Source of the DNA: Candidatus Dormiibacterota bacterium
Lineage (GTDB): Bacteria; Chloroflexota; Dormibacteria; Dormibacterales; Dormibacteraceae
Assembly: GCA_955652705.1 (NCBI GenBank)
Contig: CATPBK010000092.1
Coordinates: forward strand, 1 to 33,529
Length of the DNA: 33,529 nucleotides
Direction of reading: 5' to 3'
Part shown: positions 16,717 through 23,372 of the stretch, one piece after another
How the letters are laid out: each line of letters opens with the position of its first letter
How positions within the stretch are numbered: position 1 is the first letter of the stretch
Position numbers and translations under genes: made by a program
The notes under the pieces: generated by a model
Database searches by the model: none
What the model was told of the DNA's origin: nothing
What the model saw: the letters and a program-made list of their open reading frames with translations, nothing else

Positions 16717-17522
16717 TCGCGGTCGTCGGGCTGGGGCTTATGGGGGCCTCCTTCGCCGGCGCCCTGCGCCGGGCTCGCCCCGAGGTCCAGGTCCTGGGCG
16801 TGGAGAGCGACCCGTCCGTGCTCGTGAAGGCGGTGGAACGTGGCTACGTGACCGCCGGCGGCGACGACCTGGCCATCGTCGCGGGCGCCGATCTCACGGT
16901 GCTGGCCGTGCCGATCGGGGCCATGCGGGCGGTCCTCGCCGGTCTGCCGAAGGGAGGGCTGGTCACGGACCTGGCCAGCACCAAGCGCAGCGTGCTCGAG
17001 TGGTCGGCGGAGGCGGGCGTCGACCTGGTCGGCGGGCACCCCATGTGCGGCAGCGAGCGGAGCGGCATCGACGCCGCCGACCCGAATCTCTACCAGGGCG
17101 CCGCCTGGGTCCTGACCCGCGCCGAGCCGCGCGTCGAGGAGGTGGTCCGGGCGGTCGGCGCGGTGCCGCTGGTCATGGACGCCGAGCGGCACGACCGGGT
17201 GGTCGCGGGGGTGAGCCACGCCGCTTTCCTGCTGGCGGCGGCGTACATGCTGAGCGCGTCGGCTTCGCCCGACTGGCCGGACCTCTCGCGCCTGGCGGCC
17301 TCCGGTTTCCGGGACATGACGCGACTGGCGGCCGGGAGCCCCGAGATGTACGCGGACATCGCCCGCACCAACGCCGACAACGCGGCCCTCTGGCTGGCCG
17401 CGGTCGAGGCCGAGATCGCCAAGGTCCGGCGCCACCTGGAGGCGGGCGACGCGCGGCTGGCCGAGCTGTTCGAAGAGGCCCAGCAGGCGCGGGAGCACTG
17501 GGAGCGGGAGCGCAAGGCTTGA
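16713..17522 (+). CDS. tyrA: Prephenate dehydrogenase
   Basis: A 269-residue NAD(P)-dependent oxidoreductase making 4-hydroxyphenylpyruvate from prephenate (or arogenate to tyrosine). The Rossmann loop is [20 protein letters not shown] at the N-terminus. The conserved [20 protein letters not shown] holds the active-site His. [17 protein letters not shown] takes the place of the family VSHLPH helix, and [19 protein letters not shown] is the standard C-terminal helical region. There is no ACT domain or mutase fusion. The GTG start overlaps the stop of the DAHP synthase gene (GTGA), and its own stop overlaps aroA (TTGA). With AroH it forms the tyrosine branch; no pheA is visible. Confidence 0.93.
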   Translation: MIAVVGLGLMGASFAGALRRARPEVQVLGVESDPSVLVKAVERGYVTAGGDDLAIVAGADLTVLAVPIGAMRAVLAGLPKGGLVTDLASTKRSVLEWSAEAGVDLVGGHPMCGSERSGIDAADPNLYQGAAWVLTRAEPRVEEVVRAVGAVPLVMDAERHDRVVAGVSHAAFLLAAAYMLSASASPDWPDLSRLAASGFRDMTRLAAGSPEMYADIARTNADNAALWLAAVEAEIAKVRRHLEAGDARLAELFEEAQQAREHWERERKA

Positions 17523-18757
17523 TCGAAAGAGTCAAGTCGCCCCGGCGGCTGCGGGGCACGGTCAGCCCTCCCGGCGATAAGTCGATCTCGCACCGCGCGC
17601 TGATCCTGAACGCGGTCGCCGACGGCCGCGCCGAGATCGACAACCTCGGAACCGGAGCCGACATCGGTTCGACTGCCGCCTGCCTGCGCAGCCTGGGGGT
17701 CGAGATCGGTGAGGGGGTCGTGCACGGCGTCGGCCTGGGTGGCCTCCGCAAGCCGTACGGTCCTCTCGACTGCGGCAACTCGGGGACCACCATGCGGCTC
17801 CTGGCCGGCCTCCTGGCGGGCCAGCCGTTCGAGAGCATGCTGGTCGGCGACGAGTCGCTCGCGCGGCGGCCGATGGACCGGGTCGTGGAACCGCTCCGAA
17901 AGATGGGCGCGCACGCCGAGCTCGACCCGCTCAGGGTCGGGGGCCGGCAGCTGCACGGGATCGAGTACTCGATGCCGGTCGCCAGCGCCCAGGTCAAGTC
18001 CGCCATCCTGCTGGCGGGACTGCAGGCGAAGGGGACGACGCGGGTGGTGGAGCGGGTGCCGACCCGCGACCACACCGAGCTGATGCTGGAGGCGATGGGG
18101 GCTCCGCTCAGTGTCGTCGACCGGACGGTGACCGTGAGGACCACCGAGCGCTTGCGGCCGCTCGACCTCCGCATCCCGGGCGATATCAGCGGGGCCGCCT
18201 TCTGGATCGTCGCCGGCAGCTTCCATCCCGATGCGAGCATCGAGCTGCTCGAGGTCGGTGTGAACCCGACCCGAAAGGGGATCCTCGAGCTCTTGCCGGC
18301 TAAGGAGGTGCGGCATCGTCAGGTTGGACGGGAGCCGGTGGCCGACCTCGAGGTCCGCACCAGCCCGGCACTGCCGGCCTGGCACTGGGACCCTCAGTGG
18401 AGCGCCGCGCTGATCGATGAGCTCCCCGTGCTGGCGGTGGCGGCGACGCAGCTCCGCGGCACGACCCGGATCGCCGGCGCGGCCGAGCTTCGCGTTAAGG
18501 AATCGGACCGGATCGCGGCGATGGTGAATGGCCTCTGGGCGATGGGCGCCCAGATCCGGGAGCGCGAGGACGGCTGGGAGATCACGGGCCCGACGTCGCT
18601 CACGGGCGCCCGGGTGTCGGCCTTCGGGGACCACCGGGTTGCCATGGCCCTGGCGGTGGCCGGCCTGCTCGCCGGCGGTACCACCGAGATCGAGGGCGCG
18701 GAGCACGCGGCGATCTCCTACCCGAGCTTCTGGCGGGACCTGGAATCCCTGTGCTGA
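17519..18757 (+). CDS. aroA: 3-phosphoshikimate 1-carboxyvinyltransferase (EPSP synthase)
   Basis: A 412-residue enzyme adding enolpyruvyl to shikimate 3-phosphate. Motifs are SPPGDKSISHRALILNAVAD with the PEP lysine, YGPLDCGNSGTTMRLLAGLL, SLARRPMDRVVEPLRKMGAH, SAQVKSAILLAGLQAKGTT, IDELPVLAVAA with the catalytic Asp, AELRVKESDRIAAMVNGL and FGDHRVAMALAVAGLLAGG. The only start near the conserved N-terminus is TTG 17519, overlapping the tyrA stop; the frame stays open upstream inside tyrA but is unrelated there. Around 18291-18336 the expected L-x-x-MGA segment is missing and the sequence is a few residues short (LELLPAKEVRHRQVGREPVA). The last bases overlap the next gene by seven. Confidence 0.94.
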   Translation: MIERVKSPRRLRGTVSPPGDKSISHRALILNAVADGRAEIDNLGTGADIGSTAACLRSLGVEIGEGVVHGVGLGGLRKPYGPLDCGNSGTTMRLLAGLLAGQPFESMLVGDESLARRPMDRVVEPLRKMGAHAELDPLRVGGRQLHGIEYSMPVASAQVKSAILLAGLQAKGTTRVVERVPTRDHTELMLEAMGAPLSVVDRTVTVRTTERLRPLDLRIPGDISGAAFWIVAGSFHPDASIELLEVGVNPTRKGILELLPAKEVRHRQVGREPVADLEVRTSPALPAWHWDPQWSAALIDELPVLAVAATQLRGTTRIAGAAELRVKESDRIAAMVNGLWAMGAQIREREDGWEITGPTSLTGARVSAFGDHRVAMALAVAGLLAGGTTEIEGAEHAAISYPSFWRDLESLC

Positions 18758-19359
18758 GCGTTCGCTCCGCACTGCCCGGTGGAGAGGGGTTCACCGCGCT
18801 CGAGCTTCACGAGCTGGAGGTGCGCGAGCCGCTTCCAGGCTTCGATGCGGAGGTCGCCGCCGCCGAGCGGGCGGTCCATGACAAAGAGGTCGCCGACACC
18901 GCGGCGGCGCGTGCTCTCTACCGTTCGTATGGGATCGATCCGACCCGGTACCGGCCTTCCAGCGAGGCGCTGCTGCGCCGCGTGCGGCGGGGCGAGGGTC
19001 TGCCGCGGATAAACTCGCTGGTCGACGTGGGCAACGTCATGTCGCTCCGCCTCCAGGTCCCGATCGGCCTCTATGACGTGGGCAAGCTGGAGGGCGACGA
19101 GCTCGTGATCCGGCTCGGCGAGCCGGGCGAAGGCTACGCGGGCATCGGGAAGGAGCGGGTCAAAGTCGAGGGCCGGATCTGCGTAGCGGACGGCGCCGGA
19201 CCCTGCGGCAATCCGTCCGCCGACTCCGAGCGCACGCGGATCACGACCGCCACGGGCGCGGCGGCCTGGATCTACTTCCTGCCGGTGGACGAGGACGCGG
19301 TCGAGCGGACAGCCGAGCTGATCGCCCTCTACGGGAGGGGACTGATCCGGGTCCTGTGA
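18751..19359 (+). CDS. Stand-alone B3/B4 domain protein (PheRS beta editing-domain type)
   Basis: A 202-residue protein matching the B3/B4 tRNA-editing domain of phenylalanyl-tRNA synthetase beta, here without synthetase. The diagnostic stretch is ALYRSYGIDPTRYRPSSEAL, then GEGLPRINSLVDVGNVMSLR and LQVPIGLYDVGKLEGDELVI. The C-terminal half ends with GNPSADSERTRITTATGAAA, typical of solo B3/B4 proteins (COG3382). In PheRS this domain hydrolyses Tyr-tRNA(Phe). Whether solo versions edit tRNA or other adducts is not settled. The GTG at 18751 overlaps the aroA stop by seven bases, so it belongs to the aromatic operon, a suggestive place for a phenylalanine/tyrosine discrimination factor. The FAD oxidoreductase starts on its stop codon (GTGA). 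Confidence 0.82.
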   Translation: MLSVRSALPGGEGFTALELHELEVREPLPGFDAEVAAAERAVHDKEVADTAAARALYRSYGIDPTRYRPSSEALLRRVRRGEGLPRINSLVDVGNVMSLRLQVPIGLYDVGKLEGDELVIRLGEPGEGYAGIGKERVKVEGRICVADGAGPCGNPSADSERTRITTATGAAAWIYFLPVDEDAVERTAELIALYGRGLIRVL

Positions 19360-20381
19360 TCGCCATCTTGGGGGGCGGCGTGGCCGGGGCCGCCGTGGCC
19401 TGGGGGCTCTCCCAGGCCGGCCGCTCCGACGTAGTGGTCTACGACCCGCGACAGCCTGGCGAGGGCTCGACGGGCAAGGCGATGGGCGGCTTCCGGACCC
19501 AGCACGGATCGCGCGCGAACATCGACCTGGCCCTGCGTTCGCGTGACTGGTTCGTGGCGCGGGCCGACCGGGTCAGGTTTCAGCCGAACGGGTACCTGTA
19601 CCTGGCGGAAACGCCCGCGGCGAAGGCCGAGCTGGCGGCGCGGGCCGAGTTCCAATCCGAGTCCGGGCTGCCGATCACCCATCCCGACCCGTTGTCGTTG
19701 GTCCCGTTCCTGGCCGCGGCGGACATCCTGTCCACGAACTTCTGCGCGCTGGACGGTCTCTACCTGCCCCCGTTGGTGCTGGCTGCGTTCACGGAGGAAG
19801 CGACCCGCGCGGGCGTCACGTTCCGCTACGGGACGGCGGCCGAGCCGGCGCAGGTGGAGGAGGCGGAGGCGGTGGTCATAGCCGCCGGCGCCTGGTCGGG
19901 GGAGGTGGGAAAGAGGCTGGGGGTCTCGCTCCGGGTGGAGCCGCTCGAGCGGGCTGTCTGGAGGTTCGGACCCTTTTCCTGGCTGGGCGGGCTGGCGGTG
20001 CCGATGACGCTGGAGGCCGGCTCGGGATACCACTTCCGGGAGCGGGATCGCGGACTCTGGGTGACCGGGCCGGGGGACCAACGCGCGGGAGAACATTTCC
20101 GGGACTGGCTCTGGCGGCGCGTGCCCGCGACCGCCGGTTCGGAACCGTCGGGTCGATGGTTCGGTGACTACGAGGTGACCTTCGACCATCACGCGCTGGT
20201 CGGCCAGACCGAGCGGCCTGGCGTCTGGGCGTGCTGCGGCTTCAGCGGGCACGGCGTGATGCAGTCGCCGGCGGTGGGGGAGGGCCTGGCGGCGATGATC
20301 CTCGGATTGACGCCGCCGATCGACCTGGCTCCGCTCTCGCCGCTGCGGACTGAGCCCCTCGTGGACCGGACCCAGTTGTGA
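19356..20381 (+). CDS. FAD-dependent oxidoreductase of the DAO (D-amino-acid/sarcosine oxidase) family
   Basis: A 341-residue flavoprotein. The N-terminal IAILGGGVAGAAVAWGLSQA is the dinucleotide-binding loop, followed by VVVYDPRQPGEGSTGKAMGG with the acidic residue that holds the FAD ribose and the S-T/G region typical of the DAO family. AVVIAAGAWSGEVGKRLG is the conserved ATG-like strand near residue 175. The C-terminal WACCGFSGHGVMQSPAVGEG is the GFSGHG motif binding the flavin. These enzymes oxidise amines such as glycine, sarcosine or D-amino acids; the substrate is not evident. A late, translationally coupled place in the aromatic operon (GTGA overlap at 19356-19359) hints at amino-acid metabolism, but this is inference. 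Confidence 0.85.
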   Translation: MIAILGGGVAGAAVAWGLSQAGRSDVVVYDPRQPGEGSTGKAMGGFRTQHGSRANIDLALRSRDWFVARADRVRFQPNGYLYLAETPAAKAELAARAEFQSESGLPITHPDPLSLVPFLAAADILSTNFCALDGLYLPPLVLAAFTEEATRAGVTFRYGTAAEPAQVEEAEAVVIAAGAWSGEVGKRLGVSLRVEPLERAVWRFGPFSWLGGLAVPMTLEAGSGYHFRERDRGLWVTGPGDQRAGEHFRDWLWRRVPATAGSEPSGRWFGDYEVTFDHHALVGQTERPGVWACCGFSGHGVMQSPAVGEGLAAMILGLTPPIDLAPLSPLRTEPLVDRTQL

Positions 20382-20388
20382 GCTGCCC

Positions 20389-20991
20389 GTGAGTCCGGGC
20401 GTCTTCGACGAACACGTGCTCTGCGTCAAGCGCGAGGACGTCTTTCCCGACGGCGCCTGGCACGGGTTCGTCTCGGACGGCCTGGACCGCTACCAGCGGC
20501 TGATCCGTGAACGCGCCTTCTTCATGCCGCGGCGCGATGTCGAGGAAGACCCTGGCTACCAGCAGGTGATTCCCTATGTGGTCTTCCGGCACGCCGACCG
20601 CTATTTCTTGACCCGGCGCCTCAAGGCGTCGTCGGAGAAGCGGCTGCGCCAGCAGTACTCGCTCGGCGTGGGCGGTCACATCAACCCAGGCGACCTGGAG
20701 AACGGTGACCCGGTCCTGGACGGGCTCAAGCGGGAGTTCGAAGAGGAGGTGGAGTATGCCGGCGACTTCCAGGCGACGCTCCTGGGGCTGATCAACGACG
20801 ACTCGTCGCCGGTCTCGAAGGTGCACCTGGCGCTGGCTTTTCTGGTGGACGGGTCGACGCCGGAGATCGCGATCAGGGAGACGGACAAGCTGGCGGGCGA
20901 GCTGCTCACTCTCGAGGAGATGAGGATCTTCTACCTGGAGATGGAGTCCTGGTCCCAGATCGTGTACGACCGGCTCGTCCAGGAGGGTTAG
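20389..20991 (+). CDS. Nudix-fold phosphohydrolase (COG4112-like)
   Basis: A 200-residue Nudix protein. The N-terminal half (EHVLCVKREDVFPDGAWHGF, then PYVVFRHADRYFLTRRLKAS) is the strand-rich region of the COG4112 type of predicted phosphoesterases. The Nudix box lies in GGHINPGDLENGD followed by LKREFEEEVEYAG. The REFEEEV core supplies the metal-binding glutamates, with a longer spacer than the classical 23-residue box. The substrate is unknown, presumably a nucleoside diphosphate derivative. The GTG start lies seven bases after the FAD oxidoreductase stop, without a strong Shine-Dalgarno. It is probably co-transcribed with the upstream genes. Confidence 0.85.
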   Translation: MSPGVFDEHVLCVKREDVFPDGAWHGFVSDGLDRYQRLIRERAFFMPRRDVEEDPGYQQVIPYVVFRHADRYFLTRRLKASSEKRLRQQYSLGVGGHINPGDLENGDPVLDGLKREFEEEVEYAGDFQATLLGLINDDSSPVSKVHLALAFLVDGSTPEIAIRETDKLAGELLTLEEMRIFYLEMESWSQIVYDRLVQEG

Positions 20992-21024
20992 ACAAGTGAT
21001 CGCTCGCCGGCCGGGAGGCAGCTG

Positions 21025-21069
21025 ATGCGGCAGGACCGCGCCGCGCCAGACGGCGACATCGCTGCGTGA
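21025..21069 (+). CDS. Possible 14-codon leader ORF coupled to the downstream methyltransferase
   Basis: An ATG at 21025 has a strong GGGAGG at 21013-21018, six bases upstream. It reads 14 codons (MRQDRAAPDGDIAA) to a TGA that overlaps the methyltransferase GTG as GTGA at 21066-21069. The methyltransferase GTG has no comparable binding site of its own, so a coupling leader is plausible. The peptide resembles nothing known, and chance cannot be excluded. Confidence 0.3.
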   Translation: MRQDRAAPDGDIAA

Positions 21070-21818
21070 CGTCCGACCTGTCCATCGCCGAGTTCAACGA
21101 CCGCCGCCTGGTCGCGATCTACGAGACGGTCAACTCCTACGCCGCCGGCACGCAGCCTCGCTTCTATCTGCAGCTCGCCGCCGAGCTGGGCGCGGTCTCG
21201 ATCGTCGACCTCGGCTGCGGAACCGGGCTGATCACCCGCGAGCTGGCCCGGCAGGGCTACCGGCTGACCGGGGTCGACCCGGCGCCGGCGATGCTCGACA
21301 TCGCCCGGCACCGCCCCGACGGCGATCGGGTGCGCTGGGTCGTCGGTGATGCCAGCCGGCTGGGCGCGCGGGATGCCGACCTGGCCATCATGACCGGCCA
21401 CGTGGCCCAGTTCTTCCTCACCGACGAGAGCTGGCACGCGACGCTCACCGCCCTCCATGCCGCGCTGCGGCCGGGCGGCCGGCTCGCGTTCGAGAGCCGC
21501 AACCCCGGGGCGCGGGAGTGGGAAGGCTGGACCCGCCAGGCCAGGTGGTCCGCCGACGATCCTGCGGCCGGGCCGATCGACACCTGGACCGAGGTCAATG
21601 ACGTCCGGGACGGGATCGTCTCCTGCGTGAACCACTACGCGTTTGCGGCCACCGGGGAGGAGCTGGTGTCATCGGTCAGGCTGCGGTTTCGCACCGAAGA
21701 GGAGCTGAGCCGGTCGCTCGCCGACGCGAGCTTCGCAGTCGAGCGCGTGTACGGCGACTGGGACCGCCGCCCCGCCGGCCCGACGACGCGGGAGCTGATT
21801 GTCGTCGCCGTCCGCTGA
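21066..21818 (+). CDS. Class I SAM-dependent methyltransferase
   Basis: A 250-residue methyltransferase. SAM motif I is SIVDLGCGTGLITRELARQG, motif II has LTGVDPAPAMLDIARHRPDG with the ribose-binding Asp, motif III is VVGDASRLGARDADLAIMTG, and LTALHAALRPGGRLAFESRN is the post-III strand. The C-terminal half (TWTEVNDVRDGIVSCVNHYA, FRTEEELSRSLADASFAVER) fits small-molecule methyltransferases of the methyltransferase-25 group; the acceptor is unknown. The GTG start at 21066 overlaps the stop of a short upstream reading frame. It is the last gene of the long + strand run and converges on the PH-domain gene across 20 bp, in which no terminator-like stem is visible. Confidence 0.85.
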   Translation: MTSDLSIAEFNDRRLVAIYETVNSYAAGTQPRFYLQLAAELGAVSIVDLGCGTGLITRELARQGYRLTGVDPAPAMLDIARHRPDGDRVRWVVGDASRLGARDADLAIMTGHVAQFFLTDESWHATLTALHAALRPGGRLAFESRNPGAREWEGWTRQARWSADDPAAGPIDTWTEVNDVRDGIVSCVNHYAFAATGEELVSSVRLRFRTEEELSRSLADASFAVERVYGDWDRRPAGPTTRELIVVAVR

Positions 21819-21838
21819 CGCCGCCGCCAGGTCACGCC

Positions 21839-22327
21839 TTAACGCCGCGCTCTTTGAAGCGCAGCCACGAATCCAGCCTCGTCCGCCGGGGTCACCCCGT
21901 AGCGGCCGTGGTCCGTATCAATCAGCAGGATGTGGTGAAGAGAGCGTGAGGCGCACATGCGCACGACGCCGACGTCACCGCCGTACATGACCCCGAAAAG
22001 CGCGAATCCCGGAAGACGATGGCTCGCCAGCAGGTTCAGGCGCAAGTCCTGCCAGCGCATTCCCCGGATCGCCCGGTACGGGATCCGCCAGTGCACCAAG
22101 GGCCCGTAGTGGATGAGCAGCTCCCGGTCCTGCAATTCGTACCTCATGGACGGGAACCAGACCGCCAGGAAGACGAACCAGACGGCCACCACTCCGGTTG
22201 CGATAAAGACCAGCAAGACGCTCCTGGACGGAGTCAGCGCTTGCAGCAGGACCGGTATGCCGATCATCAGCGCGGCGATCCCGATCAGCCAGGCCGACCC
22301 GCTCGAGCGCGCCGGTCGGAAGGTCAC
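21839..22327 (-). CDS. PH-domain-containing membrane protein
   Basis: A 162-residue protein with two hydrophobic helices near the N-terminus (SAWLIGIAALMIGIPVLLQA and VLLVFIATGVVAVWFVFLAV). A soluble strand-rich region follows, of the bacterial PH type: YELQDRELLIHYGPLVHWRI, PYRAIRGMRWQDLRL, then HHILLIDTDHGRYGVTPADE. This arrangement is typical of small PH-domain membrane proteins (YdbT-like) of unknown function. The GTG start overlaps the stop of the R2-like oxidase gene (GTGA), so both are probably made from one transcript. No partner for the PH domain is evident. Confidence 0.75.
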   Translation of the reverse strand: MTFRPARSSGSAWLIGIAALMIGIPVLLQALTPSRSVLLVFIATGVVAVWFVFLAVWFPSMRYELQDRELLIHYGPLVHWRIPYRAIRGMRWQDLRLNLLASHRLPGFALFGVMYGGDVGVVRMCASRSLHHILLIDTDHGRYGVTPADEAGFVAALQRARR

Positions 22328-23253
22328 GCCGGCCCGGCGAAGAACTCCTCGGTGAGCTCCTCGCCGACCTCACGCTCGAGGTCGCGGCGAGCCTGGCCGC
22401 GAGCTCTCTCCAGCACCTTGACACGCTTGGCGTACTGCGCGGTGGCGAAGGCGACCATCTCGTCCGGGGCGGCGGCGAAGACCGAGTCGTCGGGGAGCGG
22501 CGGGTCGTCCGGTGCAGGGCCCACGACGCCGAGCACGAGCGGCAGCAGCTCCCGCATCCGCCCCTGCACGACGTCCCACATCCGGGCGTCTTCGCTGATC
22601 AACAGCTGCAGCATGTAGACGCCGAACCGGATGTGCCGCGACTCGTCGCGCGAGATCAGCCGCAGCGCCCCGGCCAGGCCGGGAAAGAGCCGTCCCCGCT
22701 CCAGCTGCTTCCCGTAGCTGTAGTAGCCGGTCTCCGCCAGCACTCCCTCGATCATCATGTTGTAAGTCACGAGCGCCCGCGCCAGGGCCTCGTTCGACGA
22801 GTCCTCCAGCAGGCGACCCATCGCATCGGGCAGCTCCACGAAGAAGAGCCGCTTGTAGTTCGGGCCCATGTACTCGTGCAGGTCCTCACCCTTGACCGCC
22901 GGCACCAAGTCCAGCCAGCGCCGGAAGAACTCGGTGTGCTTGGCCTCCTCCCAGAGGAAGGAGGTGAGGTAGATCTCCTCCTCCAACCGGCCGGCCCGAG
23001 CGACCGCCATGACCAGGGGCAGGAGGTCGAGCGTGACCGCCTCCTCACCCGCCTGAAAGAGGGTTGTCGTCCCGATGAGGTCGTCGCGCCGGGCGGGCGG
23101 GAGCGCTTCCCAGTCGAGCCGGTCCTGCGCGAGGTCGATCGCCATCGGGTCCCAGACGCCGAGCTTCTTGGCCTTCTGGAAGAGCCGCATCGGCACGCTC
23201 TCGAAGTCGATCCCGCCGCTGGAGACGCTCCGATAAGAGGTGCGGGTCGCCAT
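22324..23253 (-). CDS. R2-like ligand-binding oxidase (R2lox, Mn/Fe type)
   Basis: A 309-residue ferritin-like protein related to the ribonucleotide reductase small subunit. Metal ligands by alignment are Glu70, Glu103, His106, Glu169, Glu204 and His207, in FQAGEEAVTLDLLP, LWEEAKHTEFFRRW, YNMMIEGVLAETGYY and ISRDESRHIRFGVYML. R2lox proteins carry a valine-tyrosine ether crosslink in place of the radical tyrosine, and both residues are present as Val73 and Tyr164 at the right spacing. It is therefore an R2lox rather than NrdB/NrdF, and no nrdA-type gene lies nearby. The family binds a Mn/Fe cofactor and a long-chain fatty acid, with a proposed hydrocarbon oxidase role. The ATG has no Shine-Dalgarno but an AT-rich -10-like box 9 bases upstream. 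It is head-to-head with metG. Confidence 0.9.
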   Translation of the reverse strand: MATRTSYRSVSSGGIDFESVPMRLFQKAKKLGVWDPMAIDLAQDRLDWEALPPARRDDLIGTTTLFQAGEEAVTLDLLPLVMAVARAGRLEEEIYLTSFLWEEAKHTEFFRRWLDLVPAVKGEDLHEYMGPNYKRLFFVELPDAMGRLLEDSSNEALARALVTYNMMIEGVLAETGYYSYGKQLERGRLFPGLAGALRLISRDESRHIRFGVYMLQLLISEDARMWDVVQGRMRELLPLVLGVVGPAPDDPPLPDDSVFAAAPDEMVAFATAQYAKRVKVLERARGQARRDLEREVGEELTEEFFAGPA

Positions 23254-23261
23254 CGGGGAAT

Positions 23262-23268
23262 TAGGATA
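23262..23268. promoter_or_regulatory. Possible overlapping bidirectional -10 elements between R2lox and metG
   Basis: In this GC-rich region the bases around 23259-23268 (AATTAGGATA) are AT-rich. Read on the + strand, TAGGAT at 23262-23267 fits TANNNT. Read on the - strand, TATCCT at 23268-23263 also fits, 9 bases before the R2lox ATG. Neither strand has a clear -35 box. It could serve both divergent transcripts. Confidence 0.35.
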
Positions 23269-23277
23269 AGGGGCGGC

Positions 23278-23340
23278 ATGGAGCTCTACAGCCCGATCCG
23301 CTTCAGCGCCATGGCCATGCGCTCGCGGCTGCGGGCCTAG
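23278..23340 (+). CDS. Possible 20-codon upstream ORF before metG
   Basis: An ATG at 23278 with AAGGGG at 23268-23273 just upstream reads 20 codons ([20 protein letters not shown]) to a TAG, ending 32 bases before the metG ATG. Three of the 20 codons are Met, two of them within SAMAM. A leader peptide sensing methionyl-tRNA ahead of the methionyl-tRNA synthetase gene is an attractive idea. However, no terminator/antiterminator pair is visible after it, and a chance reading frame is equally possible. Confidence 0.25.
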   Translation: MELYSPIRFSAMAMRSRLRA

Positions 23341-23372
23341 CCCAACTCCGCAGTCGCGCCTCGCTCAAGCAA

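Noticed and set aside
22324-23253. Ribonucleotide reductase small subunit
   Set aside because: The Val/Tyr pair and spacing are those of R2lox, and no large-subunit gene is nearby.
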